Shown here in pieces: positions 1 through 45,104 of a stretch of 64,000 nucleotides of DNA. Numbering within the stretch: position 1 is the stretch's first letter; every line of letters begins with the position of its first letter. Position numbers and translations under genes: made by a program. This DNA comes from Chlorops oryzae (Eukaryota; Arthropoda; Insecta; Diptera; Chloropidae): positions 11,796,007-11,860,006 of the forward strand of contig CM035807.1 of assembly GCA_020466095.1 (NCBI GenBank), read 5' to 3'. The notes under the pieces were generated by a model that did not search any database, had not been told where the DNA came from, and saw only the letters and a program-made list of their open reading frames with translations.

Positions 1-2609
1 TTCACTCAAACGTGTGATCCATTTTTGTTTCTTCCTTGGTTAGAACAAGTGGCAATGAAGGGGCAACCATGCTGGGGGAAAAAAAAAATTCGAATCGCGA
101 GAGCTTTCCTCAACTTCAATACTCCTTATCACATGCTTTCAATCAAAACGATTGCACACAGCTTGGCATTTATATGCACACTTATATAAGTATCTTTGCA
201 TGGATGTTTGTATGTATGTGTGTGTATCGGTGGTTGTCTGCGAATGTATAAACGCGCGCCTCTTATGTGATAATGCTTCAACAAAGTTACGTGTTTTAAA
301 TGAAAATTTAATTAAAATTTTCACATAAGTTGCTTGACAGGTGAAACCCGCAGTTTCCTTTTAAAGTTTACTCGTTTATGAACGACGCCTTCTCCATCAT
401 ATTTCTGAAGTCTTCAAATAATGGAATATTAAAAAATATGAGAAGAAAAAGCAAAAATACTAAGGTATGTACCTACATTCATTCAACGTCAAAGAAAGAT
501 AAAAAAAAATTTTCTTTTTCTCTTTTAATTATGGTCCAAAAGACAAGCAACGCTGAAGGCCGCCGAAGGACGTCAGCTAATGAAATGCCAAGAGAATTCA
601 ATCTAGGCTTGTTTTCAATGAAACTAATAAACAAATGTGAAATTATACAGGATAGTGCCGAGTTTTTTTTAGCAAAGCCAAACCTTTCAAATGTCCTTTA
701 AAGGGCCCAATTAAAGGTGGATCTAAAGCGTTACTGCAAGTCGTGAATGAACTGCTATAGTTACTGCGGATATTTGAACTATTAAAGGGGAAGGACAATG
801 GCTGAATTGCTTTATGTCCTTTCGAATGTTACTCGAAGGCAATATGAACATTTTTTATTATTTATTTATAGGCATTTTGGGACTATTGACAAAAAACATT
901 TACAATAGCCTCCAACACAATGTGTTATGGCCTTTTTGGATCGCCTTCCGCCAGTTAAATTGAAATATATTTTGTCTTTTTTTTTTGCTTTGCTTTTGGG
1001 CTTTTTCGCTTTTTATCTGACGAATGTAAAAGGAACAAAGGGACGATCTTTGAAGCTATGAGCATTTATGGTTGCCAGAGGGAGTAATTCCTTGCTATGG
1101 AAGTTGTAGATATAATATATTGTTCAAATGAATTCATCATTCCCTTTTTTTTTAATGCAGACGTAATTGTTAGTACGATTAATTAAGGGTACCTACTTTA
1201 CGTATTATTTTGATAGTATTATTTATTTTGAAAATTTCTGTTGCCATTAGCAAAAAAATTAAGCTTTAAAAGGCCATTAAAAAAAACTGAACCAATTTTT
1301 GCTTGTTACTCCTTTAAGTAGGGTTTCTAAGAAGAAGGATCAAAAATAGCGATGTTATAAGTTGGCTTAGAGTTTTTTAACAATTCTGTATCACTTGAAA
1401 GATTCCAACTCTGCCCTTTCCCTATCTCACTATTGATTTGCCTCCTAAATACATTTAAGGTGTAAATAAGAAAACTAAGATTTTTTGGGAAAGAAAAGTT
1501 TTCCTCTACTTTGTGACATTCTCTTTAACTTTTGCCATAATGTCTTGAGTTCATTTTTAGTCAATAATGTTTATCAATTCAGCCTGCGCGTAAATTGTAA
1601 GAAGTCCTTACTTTTTTCTCCATTCTCAAGTTAGTTGAGATCGCGTATCGATACGAGTAAAAGTTATAGCAAAGTTTCAAGCTCAAAAGTATTATCTCAA
1701 CATATTGTATTTAACTTTTGCGACTTAACGCGAAAAAATCCCTTTCCCACATGCCGAGCCGTTTTCGATTTATTTACATAGGTACTTTAAGGGGCACTCG
1801 TCCAAGATTTTGAGTCAATTGCGAATCTAATAATAGATGTATGACGATTCCTTCGTTCTTTCTTCAGACTGTGACCAAGTCTTAAATAATTCGCCTTAGG
1901 TGCACGCAAAAAACGGTTTTGAGTCGTTTTGGGAGTTTTATTGGGGTTATATTTTTCAGTGGAAATAGGAACAGTTTGGACTGTCGTTAGATTTTTTCTT
2001 GGATAATGAAATTTTTTAATATCGTGTTTGTTTTTTGTTACATAAATATACCTGATATGACCATACGGAAACATCGTTTTGATGCATATCAAGCACAGAA
2101 ACACCTGCGAAGTATGCAACGTTTTTTTTTTTTGAAATTTTTACGAATATTGCATGAGGCTGACCATAAGGAAACTTAGCATACTTAATTTTGACATAAA
2201 GCTCTAACTTTTGCTAGGGTGGTACTATTTCTAGAGCAACAGAAAAATCATCATGAGAGAATATCCTTCCCCGGGAGCATGTACTAGTATTGGTTTTACC
2301 AAAATCGCCTGAAAAATATTTTTATAAAATTTTATGAGAAATTTCCCATTTTTGGGGATTTGAATTGTCATTCTATCGTTATTAATGTTAAAGATATAAT
2401 TTTTTTGTAAATTGCTCTAAAAAAGTTTTTTTTTCAAGGTTATTCCAGGACGACAGAGGATAGAGAGACAAAAATCACCTCACATAAAATGTTTTGCATT
2501 GCTTTAAACAACAAAACAACTTTCACCGAAATCGGCTTCGGTTGCAAAATCACTATGCCTATAGTGCTATACCTTTTCTTAATTCGACACACCTTGCCTC
2601 GAGGGTATA

Positions 2610-2760
2610 TTGCATTTGTGCGTAGGTGTGCTATATCCAGAATAATTCGATATAAATAGACCATACAAAACGAATATATAAATGATTCACGTCATCAGGA
2701 GATTCCTTTTAGCAATGGCCTTCTGTCTGTCCGTCTTTCCGTATCACTTTATCACTTTCT
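2610..2760 (+). repeat. Dispersed repeat fragment (Ctgtccgtc family)
   Basis: This stretch has a 'tagaccatacaaaa' block, then 'cgtcatcaggagattc', then a run of (c)tgtctgtccg-type words. A related block occurs in inverse orientation at about 54120-54260: 'gaatctcctggtgacg', 'ttttgtatggtcta', 'cggacggagatacgga'. Two inverted, diverged copies show that it is a mobile or dispersed repeat. The family is not identified. Confidence 0.5.
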
Positions 2761-2894
2761 CTTTATCACAAGTAAATTTTTCGGCTCGTGATAAACATGA
2801 AAAATACTTACACAGAATTTATTATTAAAATATGCAAAAGCTGTAGAGAAAAGCTTTTTATAGTTAAATGCTTTAGTGCTTATTTTTCTCATAT

Positions 2895-2982
2895 AATATC
2901 CACTTATGCGGAAACTTTCCTTAAGGGACTCAATTTTCGGTCCCTTAAGTGTTCGCTTAAAAGAGAGTACACTGTACTTTAA
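2895..2982 (+). repeat. Short CACTGTA-terminated repeat, copy 1
   Basis: The segment contains 'cccttaagtgttcgctta' followed by 'agagtacactgta'. Similar arrangements, with 'tgtccgctTAA' and an end in 'gagtacactgta', recur at 22440-22615, 22962-23050 and 24705-24830. It appears to be a small non-autonomous element family; its exact ends are uncertain. Confidence 0.45.
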
Positions 2983-3040
2983 ACGGTATTTTAATTAATG
3001 AAATATATAATAAATTATTTATTTTTATGTTTAAAAAAGT

Positions 3041-3241
3041 CGGCCTCTGTTCCGTAGCTGGTTGAGTTGCCGAGTTATGACGCGAGACGGACTGGGTTCA
3101 ACTCCAAGCTTAGGTCGCTTATGTTTGTGTCGTGTTTCTTTGTTTTCCCATTCCTCGTGGCATCACAAAGGGTCCACCTGAGGCCTAAGTTCGTCACTCT
3201 TGGTGGCAGCCACACTAACCTAACCTAACCTAACCTAACCA
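3041..3241 (+). mobile_element. tRNA-derived SINE with (CCTAA)n tail
   Basis: A tRNA-like head has an A-box-like 'tagctggttgagttgc' and a B-box 'gggttcaactcc' (about 3093-3104). A tRNA-unrelated body follows, then a 3' tail of repeated ctaac/cctaa pentamers (3214-3240). A second copy begins near 32600 and shares the body words 'gtttgtgtcgt...tttctt', 'ttttccc' and 'atcacaa'. Head, body and short-repeat tail are the hallmarks of a SINE. No clear target-site duplication is visible. Confidence 0.7.
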
Positions 3242-3244
3242 TGT

Positions 3245-3730
3245 GTTTGTGCCACAAAGGTCAAATGGTCGTCTGACCAAATAATGGGATAATGGGCGAT
3301 CGTTTCAAAGATTAGAAGATAAAACCAACCACGTACCTTTCGAACTGCGCTGCGATGCTCATGCTGACTTTGTATGATGTTGAGGGAATTGTTGAACTGT
3401 CTTCTGGTTGATGTTGATAGACTCGTTGAGGTGAAAAATATTCAAACCGAAAGATCGCCCGCTACGACGCTACGAACCGATATGCTCAAAAAACCGGGTG
3501 GAAACTATTTAACAAAATGCTGTTCACTTATAAAACTGACGAGACAGAATTTGCGCGACGCGATCGACTGCTGGAAACTCAAAACCTTGAAGCAACAAGT
3601 GCTGCCAATCAATCGTTACGGGAAAAAAACCCAAGCAGCTGAGCTTGAAGTGCTGCCTTCTTTTCCCCCGTTTTCGCCGCTGTCAGGGTTGCATTGCGTA
3701 GCGACAGCGGCAAAAACGGACACCATGTTT
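3245..3730 (+). repeat. Dispersed repeat, copy 1
   Basis: The left part (tttgtgccacaaa...gaccaaataatgg...accacgtacctttcgaa) and the right part (gagcagctgagcttgaagtg-like words through cggcaaaaacggacacc) both recur in the same order at 46953-48105. There the copy is split by an inserted TIR element. No transposase can be read. The reading frame across this copy (3374-3787) is not conserved between copies, so I do not call it coding. Confidence 0.55.
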
Positions 3731-3846
3731 GAGAATAATATAAGCAAGAAATTAATGTTTAAATGGTTTGGCTTAGGGGTTTTATAGGCACCAAATGAAC
3801 CGTTTACTTTGAAAATGGTGTAACTCCACTTTTATATTTCGGTATA

Positions 3847-3895
3847 TTAACCCTCTAGCACCCAAGACCGCCTCCAGACGGCTTAACTTCTCTTT
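3847..3895 (+). mobile_element. Solo end of piggyBac-like MITE
   Basis: TTAA followed by CCCTCTAGCA and 'agaccgcc' matches the left end of the complete element at 9130-9645. No matching right end is seen nearby, so this is a fragment. Confidence 0.5.
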
Positions 3896-3899
3896 CCAA

Positions 3900-6190
3900 T
3901 TGCTCACTTCCTCAAAAACAGTTAAGCTTTCTTTTTGGCTTCGTCGCATAAGACAAATTTTTGTTCCAAGAATTAAATGAAGTAAAAAAAATGTACAAAT
4001 GTTTTAAAGCCTACCGCCCACAAAATATGTTACGGTTCATCGCTTTTGTAAGCAGCATTTTCGCCGCTGGGTATTTTCGTAAATAAAAAAAACTAAATCG
4101 AACATAAAGAATTTAAAAAAGAAAATGGTTTGAGTGGTGTCTTTTTTGAAGCTGAAGTACGATAATTCTTATTTATTAGAAGAAAATATTTCCACAAAGA
4201 GCTAACGGAAAAATAGAATTTTAATTTAATTACCTGAAGTGAAACAAAATCCATTGCAATAACTTTCCGCCACGATTTCTCGCATGTCAATGCGGAGACG
4301 TCTTCATTTTCTTAAGATTCAAGTCAAACATCGCACACATTCCATCCGCACTAACACTAATACATATGTTTGTATATGTTATTTATAGCCTTTTCTTAAG
4401 CTCGGAAATTCATTTTGTTATTAAGTTATTTTACTCTCGGCAAGCAGGAAGTAAATTGTTTCATTTTTTAAACTCATACATCATTTCACCCTTCAAATTG
4501 AACTAACCGGCTTCTGTTTCTGCTCCTGTTTCTGCTGCTGTATCTGCTTCTGGCTTCCGGCTTCTGGCTTCTGCACCTCACGCAATTCATAAACAATTTC
4601 CCATTGGACGCTGAATCATTTTTCATTCACTCTAATTGCAACTCAATCGAGAGGAACTAAGTCCACCCACGCGGATTCGATGGATAATACTTTTTTTCCA
4701 CCTCCTTTCTTACCGATAAATACAAATTTTTATTTTCTTTTCTTATTCAATTTGTATAGTTTCCTTTTGAGATTTTTAAGAGCGGCTTGAGTTTTAACTC
4801 AATAATGGTCAAAGGTGCGGGGGAAAAGTGTAATCGCTTAAATCCAAAAACGATTGAAACGAAGCGTGAAGGATTTTATTTTTAAAATGAAAGGAGTCAT
4901 TTGTCTGGAAAAGAAGATATTTCTTTCGGAACTTTTGGAGGAGAACAAAAAAAAGGAATTTGCAATCAAGAAGTGAATTGGTTTTGATTGACGCTTTGAA
5001 TTTTAACCTTCTTTACAGTATTATTTTAAATTTCAGATGAATATGTTGAATTGTGGGTCTTGTCAAACGCAGCCCTAATGTATGAACTTCGTTCCATATA
5101 TCCGTGGCAATATGGAAGAGTAGCTTAAGTCGACATAAGCGTGAAATAAGTTAATGGTTTTCGAGGTATAAGGAAGCGAGGGCGCTAAGGTCTATTCAAT
5201 CCATTTCCAAATAATATCATGATTTTGTAAGAAGTTATTTGCCTTTGCTTTTAAGCTTATGTATGGATTTTAAAAAGCTTCTACTTTAGACAACATCTAA
5301 TGTGCACTTAAGTTTGATTACATATTCTGAATATTCAATTTAAGTGTGAGCAAATCGAAACTTTACATATGGATAAAGCGATTAAGTAGAAAAATTCGAA
5401 TATCTCAAAACAAGAAATTTCGACTTAGCTACTTTTATTACACTAGTTTACGAAAACTAATCAAATTTACGACCTTTGACTTTTGATGACCATTTTTTAA
5501 GTAAAATATTCTGGTGAATACGAATATTTAGTCAGATATTTTTTAAGTACAACAGTTTTTCAGATATTGGTTATTTTCGGTTTTTTGAGTTTTGAAAAAT
5601 AGTAGGGTTGGTAAATTCAAATTATATCCGAACATTCTTAACCGATTTTAAGTTCTTAGATATAAAATTAAGGGTAATTAAATATCCTAGCAACGATGCC
5701 TAGAACACCTTTTGATCCAACCATTGTCTGCGAAGCAGATAATGAAATTTTCCAGAAATTTCCTTCATTTTTTAACCTCTAAACCTCAATTTAATGAATT
5801 TTAAATCATGCCCAAATTTTTCGATTTACATTATCTTTCTTTTGAGACCCCGCCGTCTTCGAAATTCAAGACTTTTTTTCACATCTGAAACGCCCTAATT
5901 CATCACTCATTTTTTGAATGCTGAATTATGAATTTATGTTTTTAATTCACTGTTCAATTGTCATAGAAATGAATTCATCCAAGTTTTTAAATGGCTATCT
6001 ACGAGGACTATTGCTTTTAGGTCTTCGAAACTCTTCTCTGGATCCTCTCCCAAATTACCAAAGAATCTGTGAAATGTCTGATGTTAAATGGGAACGTTAA
6101 AAAATTAACAATCGTTCGGTTAATATCGTTGTGCCTAAAATTATACTACAAAATATTCCTTTAGATTGTAAGTGTAAAGCCAATTAAAAT
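3900..6190. other. Intergenic, no supported feature
   Basis: AT-rich sequence with scattered homopolymer runs and a short 'ttctgcttctggcttc' microsatellite-like stretch near 4510-4575. No gene, RNA or complete mobile element is supported. Confidence 0.55.
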
Positions 6191-6337
6191 AAATGCGGTA
6201 TACTTTCGGGGAAAACAATTCAATTTAATATATGTTACTCACAATTATTATGCGGTATACTTTCGGGGGATATGCTTCAATAGAAGCACAGAGTATTGAA
6301 CAAACTAAATATAAGACAGCAGTCGCCAAGTCGCTTA

Positions 6338-6416
6338 CTCGGCCGTGTGGTTCAAGGTGTCGCTTTGTAGTCACGAACGTTTTGCTGTCGCTGGGTTCAA
6401 ATCCCACGGACGACTT
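6338..6416 (+). repeat. tRNA-like module in element A (forward)
   Basis: It reads 'ggccgtgtggttcaaggtgtc' at the front and GGTTCAAATCC (about 6394-6404) as a perfect Pol III B box, followed by the start of an acceptor-like complement. It resembles a long-variable-arm (Leu/Ser type) tRNA but the arms are degenerate. I call it tRNA-derived, not a functional tRNA gene. Confidence 0.45.
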
Positions 6417-6524
6417 GATATATTTCAATTGTTATAAATAATTATAATAACAATTGAAATAATAAAAATAATATTTTATTATTATTAAAAAAATCTCCTG
6501 ATTAAAAAAAAAAAAAATTTGTTC

Positions 6525-6608
6525 GGAGGTGGGTGGGATTTGAACCCACCCACTCTCGGACGACCTTCGATTGCTAGTCCACGCATTAGCTCGCCCATAC
6601 AGCCCACC
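6525..6608 (-). repeat. tRNA-like module in element A (reverse)
   Basis: On the minus strand it reads 'ggtgggct...', 'gggcgagctaatgcg', 'ggactagcaatc' and then GGTTCAAATCCCACC. That is an A-box-like region, an anticodon-arm-like segment and a perfect B box with complementary ends (ggtggg/cccacc). It looks like a Ser/Leu-type tRNA descendant. The anticodon loop is not that of a standard Ser or Leu tRNA, so a functional gene is doubtful. Confidence 0.5.
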
Positions 6609-6861
6609 AAATGCAACTCTGAAATCTCCGCGGGGAGGTGAAATTTACCCCTCTACTCAACAAACCTAGTTGCGGGGAGTGGAAGTCACCCACAAACTAG
6701 CGGCGGCAGAGCGACTTTTCATAGGAATTTAATCGCGGCAGAGAAAGTTTCATAGGAATATAATAGCGGCAGAGCTACTGGCAGAGGAATATGTATTGCT
6801 CATAAAATAACTTAAATATCATCTGAGGTAAGGGAGGACCAAAAAATATCAGCACTGAAAC

Positions 6862-7062
6862 TTTTGTTATAGAGATCTAGTTCAGACACGACCTCATTTT
6901 GGACGCAAACTTTTGTTATAGAGAACTAGTTCAGACACGACCTCATTTTGGACGCAAACTTTTGTTTCAGAGAACTAGTTCAGACACGACCTCATTTTGG
7001 ACGCAAACTTTTGTTTCATAGTTCTAGTTCAGACATGACCCGATTTGGTCAAGACGCAAACT
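6862..7062 (+). repeat. 49-bp tandem repeat, ~4 units
   Basis: The unit runs from 'ttttgttatagaga' through 'ctagttcagacacgacc' to 'ggacgcaaac' and repeats four times. The last unit has diverged and carries a short insertion. It lies inside TIR element A. Confidence 0.85.
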
Positions 7063-7126
7063 TTTGACGTATCGGTGTATTTATCGATACATATCTAAAT
7101 AAATGTCGATGGTGGTTGCAGTCTTA

Positions 7127-7648
7127 AGGTGAGATGACACTACGTGTGCAATACACGAATATTTGCTCACTGACGTCATAAACATTGCACACGTAATGAA
7201 ATCGACGAATAATTTGTTTGCTCAAAATAATTCTTACAATATTTTACAAATAAAATGTGTGCGTTGCACGCGTAATGTAATCAACCCAAATTGCAACTGC
7301 ACAAACATTTTGTAAAAATATGTACACGTGAAACTGTTTCCTCATACAGTACAATCTGCTGAAATCTCTAAAGTTTGACATTATTTTCATTGAAATCTTT
7401 TAAAAACGAAACCTAGTAACATTGCGCAATCAAAATGTGTGATTTGTCCATATATTGTGCGAGAAAATGTTATGTGTGCAATTGTTTTTCAGATGTGTCA
7501 CACATGTTTTGAGCAATTATGTGTGCATTGCACACGTAGTGTAATACCCTGAGCAAATAAATGTGCTTCAAATTTTATTTGTTTAAGATGTGTCACACAT
7601 TTTTTTGAGCAATTATATGTGAATTGCACACGTAGTGTCATCTCACCT
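7127..7648. mobile_element. Harbinger-like MITE, TTA target duplication
   Basis: The ends AGGTGAGATGACACTACGTG and its reverse complement (…GTGTCATCTCACCT) are near-perfect TIRs of about 27 bp. They are flanked by TTA at 7124-7126 and 7649-7651. The 3-bp TTA duplication is characteristic of the PIF/Harbinger superfamily. The interior repeats 'gcacacgta(a/g)tg' motifs in both orientations and has no transposase. It is nested in TIR element A. Confidence 0.75.
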
Positions 7649-8090
7649 TTATATTTAGTTTTGCGGATACTCTGAACTTCTATTAAAGCATATCTCCCGA
7701 AAGTATACCGCATATAAATTTGAATTTTTTTCCCAAAAAACAATTTAGGGAAAAACTCCCTAAATCCCTTTTTGCCTTGGCAGATAATCCAGAAAAGAAA
7801 ACAGTACAACACTGATTACATATTATTGAAAAATTTCGTGCATACCCAAAGGGTGATTTTGCGTTTTTTCTTTCGATTTTTTGTAAAAATTGTTCAACGT
7901 TGCAGTGGTAAAACGGTATCAAGTAGTGCTCGGATGCAGTTCATGTATATGAAGAAGTTGTTTAGTTATAGTTTAGCTATATTTGCATCAAAAAATTTTG
8001 CAAAAATGTTTATTGCCTTGGGATCTATAGGCCATACAAAATAAAATATGATAAAAAACACGTCAAATTTTGGGAACTTTTGCAAACTAC

Positions 8091-8345
8091 GTACTCCCAT
8101 AGAACGTACTCCCATAGAACGTACTCCCATACTACGTACTCCCATAGATCGTACTCCCATACAACGTACTCCCATACAACGTACTCCCATACAACGTACT
8201 CCCATACAACGTACTCCCATACAACGTACTCCCATACTACGTACTCCCATAGATCGTACTCCCATACAACGTACTCCCATACAACGTACTCCCATACAAC
8301 GTACTCCCATACAACGTACTCCCATAGAACGTATTCTCATAGAAC
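8091..8345 (+). repeat. 15-bp minisatellite, 17 units
   Basis: The unit is GTACTCCCAT plus a variable pentamer (agaac, actac, agatc or acaac). Seventeen units run without interruption; the last one has diverged (gtattctcat). Because 15 is a multiple of three, several frames stay open on both strands, which produces spurious repetitive ORFs. Pentamer order (actac-agatc-acaac×5, then actac-agatc-acaac×4) shows a higher-order repeat. Confidence 0.95.
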
Positions 8346-9125
8346 GTTGGAGTTTATATTATATATTTATATTTTATATAATGATTTTTTTAGGTATCAT
8401 AGATAATTTTTTTAAGCTGGAAGCGTTGCACGTGTTGCATATAAGTTTGGAAGCATTTGTTCATGGAAGAAAACTCCGCAATTAGAGCCTTAATCAATGT
8501 CCGAAATTCGTGAATTCCCGGCGAAACGATATGCGCAAGTTTGTCCATTTTGCGAGACTTGCTCCAGCACCTACTAGATAGAGTTTTTAGGGTCGGTTTG
8601 TACTAAAACTATTTAAAATGTGTCCAGAGCTATAAATTGTGATAGATACGAAATGAAAATATTGAACGGATTACGAGATAAAGCCATAAGTAAATGAGTA
8701 ATTTAATTCTCGGCCCCACTTTTTGAAGTTTATTTTAAACAAAAGTAGTGGTGACTTGACAAAACTGAGTATGAGGGGTTGGTACACTCACCGAGCACTT
8801 TCAAAAACAGTCGTCATAGTTTTGTTTACAGAATCGTGTCGCACGTTATTATAGGACCACCATTAATATTTTAAATATAAAACTTTCAAATGGTGGATAT
8901 TTAAATGTTAAACAGCTCAAACATTAAATTAAGTTTAAATGTTAAAATATATCTTCCGATAGTTCTATCGATATTTCAGAATATCGACTATCGACACAAT
9001 AGATGCTCGCAACTATCGATAGCTCTCCAGCTATAAGGTTTAAAAATTTTTTATGAAAATTTTCGAAAAATTCGAATATAGCAAAGGGATTTCATTGAAA
9101 TGTTAAGCAGCTCAAACATGCCAAT
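8346..9125. other. Intergenic, no supported feature
   Basis: AT-rich, with a cluster of tatcgat/atcgata words at about 8950-9025 that resembles a degraded palindromic repeat. No gene is supported. Confidence 0.5.
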
Positions 9126-9129
9126 TTAA

Positions 9130-9645
9130 CCCTCTAGCATGTAAGACCGCCCTCAGGCGGGCATCAATAAAAGCTAAATGGCAGCAAGCCCGTTGATATA
9201 TTTGTATGTCAATATGATTATTAGCATCTGGCAAGTCTCTGAGCACATTTTGAGCGATCACTGAAGTCTCTGTGACGTTTGGTTGAGTTTTTACAGTCAT
9301 TTGAATGCGTTAACCAAGAAATTAGCACGTAAAAACTTTTCGTACAATTGTTTTTTAAATTTTCAAACAACCAAAACTTTTGTTTTTGTTTGCCGAATCA
9401 TGTGAAATAATATTTTCTGAGTGATTTGAACCTTCTACTTTCGAATAATTTCTTATTTTATTATATTAAATATTTTTTTCGCAAGAATTTTAGAGGGGGC
9501 GGTTTTTCGATTTTTTCACCTGGCGGTCGACAGATAATTTTTTTTTGGATTTCAACATCAGATTCGGATTCCACCCACCCAAACTATTTTAGAAAAAAAT
9601 TTTCGTCAAAAAATTTCTAGCCGTTCAATTTTGCATGCTAGAGGG
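9130..9645. mobile_element. piggyBac-like MITE (516 bp)
   Basis: The ends CCCTCTAGCATG and CATGCTAGAGGG form a perfect inverted repeat and are flanked by TTAA on both sides (9126-9129 and 9646-9649). CCC…GGG termini and TTAA target sites are characteristic of piggyBac-type elements. The 62-codon minus-strand frame inside is too short and unlike a transposase, so I treat the element as non-autonomous. Confidence 0.8.
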
Positions 9646-9649
9646 TTAA

Positions 9650-10249
9650 AAATGGTTTTTGATTAAAAAGCAATGAATTTGATTTAATTTATCGATTTCA
9701 ATGAAATTGTACTTGATTTAATAAAATAAACTTTTTATATCAAAAATGTGACTGTGTAATAAAAAAGTATTTTTCTTTATATGTTCGCTTTTGACAGATA
9801 TCAGGATAAGACCTTGTTAAGACATGGTGTTCGAAATATGGTCAAAAAAGGACAATTCTTAAAATGCCGCAAATGAATTGTTTTAAACACTTTTTCGTAA
9901 TTTTTTTTTAAACATATTTGGATAAAGAAAAGGTGAAATCAATATTTCAAATAAGTATATCAAATATTTGGGTCACTTACCTTAGTGGAAAAGAAGTAAT
10001 TTTGTACACGAAGACACTGTAATGAGCATTCGAATCCACGGCATAACATTTTTTTTTGATTTATTTCGTGCTCAAATAATGTTTCAGACCACTGTGCACA
10101 GTGACTACTTCCAGCTTAACTGAGTTCATATGGACGTGTGCAGTATGTTTGCGCCGAGACTTCAGTGAATTCAGAATAATTTTTTTAGTTTTAGCTGGTT
10201 TTCTTCGGGTGCGGACGACAATATCAAACGCGGACAAAATAATTTTGGC
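9650..10249. other. Non-coding upstream flank of kibra
   Basis: AT-rich with no gene. It leads into the more unique sequence directly upstream of kibra exon 1 and may hold regulatory DNA, but no specific site can be defended. Confidence 0.4.
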
Positions 10250-44544
<34,295 letters not shown>

Positions 44545-44985
44545 ATAAAAATTAATATAATATAAAAAGTTTTGTACATAATAAAATGTTTATAAAAAGA
44601 AATTTTAGAGAGCGTCTCTAAAGATCATAATTAAACAAAAAAAGAAAGGGATAAGCCGAGATTATTATATACCGATAAAAGATTCAATTTGTAAATATTC
44701 TTCTTTAATATGTATTTATAGTTATATAGTTTTGATATATTTATTTGAATAATTTAACTAAAAGGGAAAATTGAAAATGAAAAATAATACGAAAAAAACT
44801 GATGAAACAAATTTTGTGCCTTATACGATAAAATAGTTGTATGAATTTAATGTTAAGAATTAGTTTAAATTTTCGTTTTAAGTAGTGTATGAAGAATGTT
44901 GAGAAGAAAATTTTTTTGTATAACAATTTTCTAAAGATAAAGTGAAGTACGTATGATTAGAATCCAATCAAATTAATAAAGTAAT
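44545..44985 (+). terminator. kibra 3' UTR with polyadenylation signals
   Basis: AATAAA occurs at 44580-44585, 36 bp after the stop, and again at 44975-44980, with T-rich sequence downstream of each. Either could serve; the AT-rich stretch between is the likely long 3' UTR. Confidence 0.5.
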
Positions 44986-45104
44986 AACTGCTTATCAATA
45001 ATTTTGAAATTTTTTTCTTATTATTTTATTTTTTTTAACTTCCAATTATTCAATTCATTCAGTTCAGTTTATAAGAATGTTTTGCAACTACCCTCAATTG
45101 TTAA

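Larger units (their letters stand above)
1..3040. other. Intergenic, AT-rich; no supported gene
   Basis: No reading frame here resembles a known protein and none has splice-linked partners. Visible items are a purine/pyrimidine-poor AT-rich background, a dispersed repeat near 2610-2760 (listed separately) and a short repeat near 2895-2982 that ends in AGTACACTGTA. I see no promoter or RNA gene I can defend. Confidence 0.6.
6249..7714. mobile_element. TIR element A (1.47 kb), nested and tRNA-bearing
   Basis: Inverted ends begin TATGCGGTATACTTTCGGG on the left and finish with the reverse complement at about 7694-7714. Similarity runs inward for about 65 bp: 'gatatgcttcaatagaag', 'cagagtatt', 'aaactaaatataa'. 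The interior carries two tRNA-like modules, a 49-bp tandem repeat and a second complete MITE (7127-7648). No transposase frame is present, so it is non-autonomous. A lone copy of the terminal sequence sits just outside at 6193-6212. A TA target duplication is possible but not decisive. Confidence 0.7.

Noticed and set aside
3210..3240. Interstitial telomere
   Set aside because: Only about five pentamers, positioned exactly as a SINE tail.
6338..6608. Functional tRNA genes
   Set aside because: B boxes are intact, but the acceptor, D and anticodon arms do not all pair and the anticodon loops are abnormal; they are embedded in TIR elements.
8091..8345. CRISPR array
   Set aside because: There are no spacers; the variable pentamers are part of a 15-bp tandem unit, and the sequence is eukaryotic.
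8048..8485. Open frames with RTPIQ or TYSHT repeats as a repeat protein gene
   Set aside because: They arise from a 15-bp minisatellite open in several frames on both strands; no start context, splice sites or non-repeat domain.
9112..9300. 62-codon minus-strand frame as transposase remnant
   Set aside because: It overlaps the piggyBac-like MITE end but shows no DDD-type motif or known transposase similarity.
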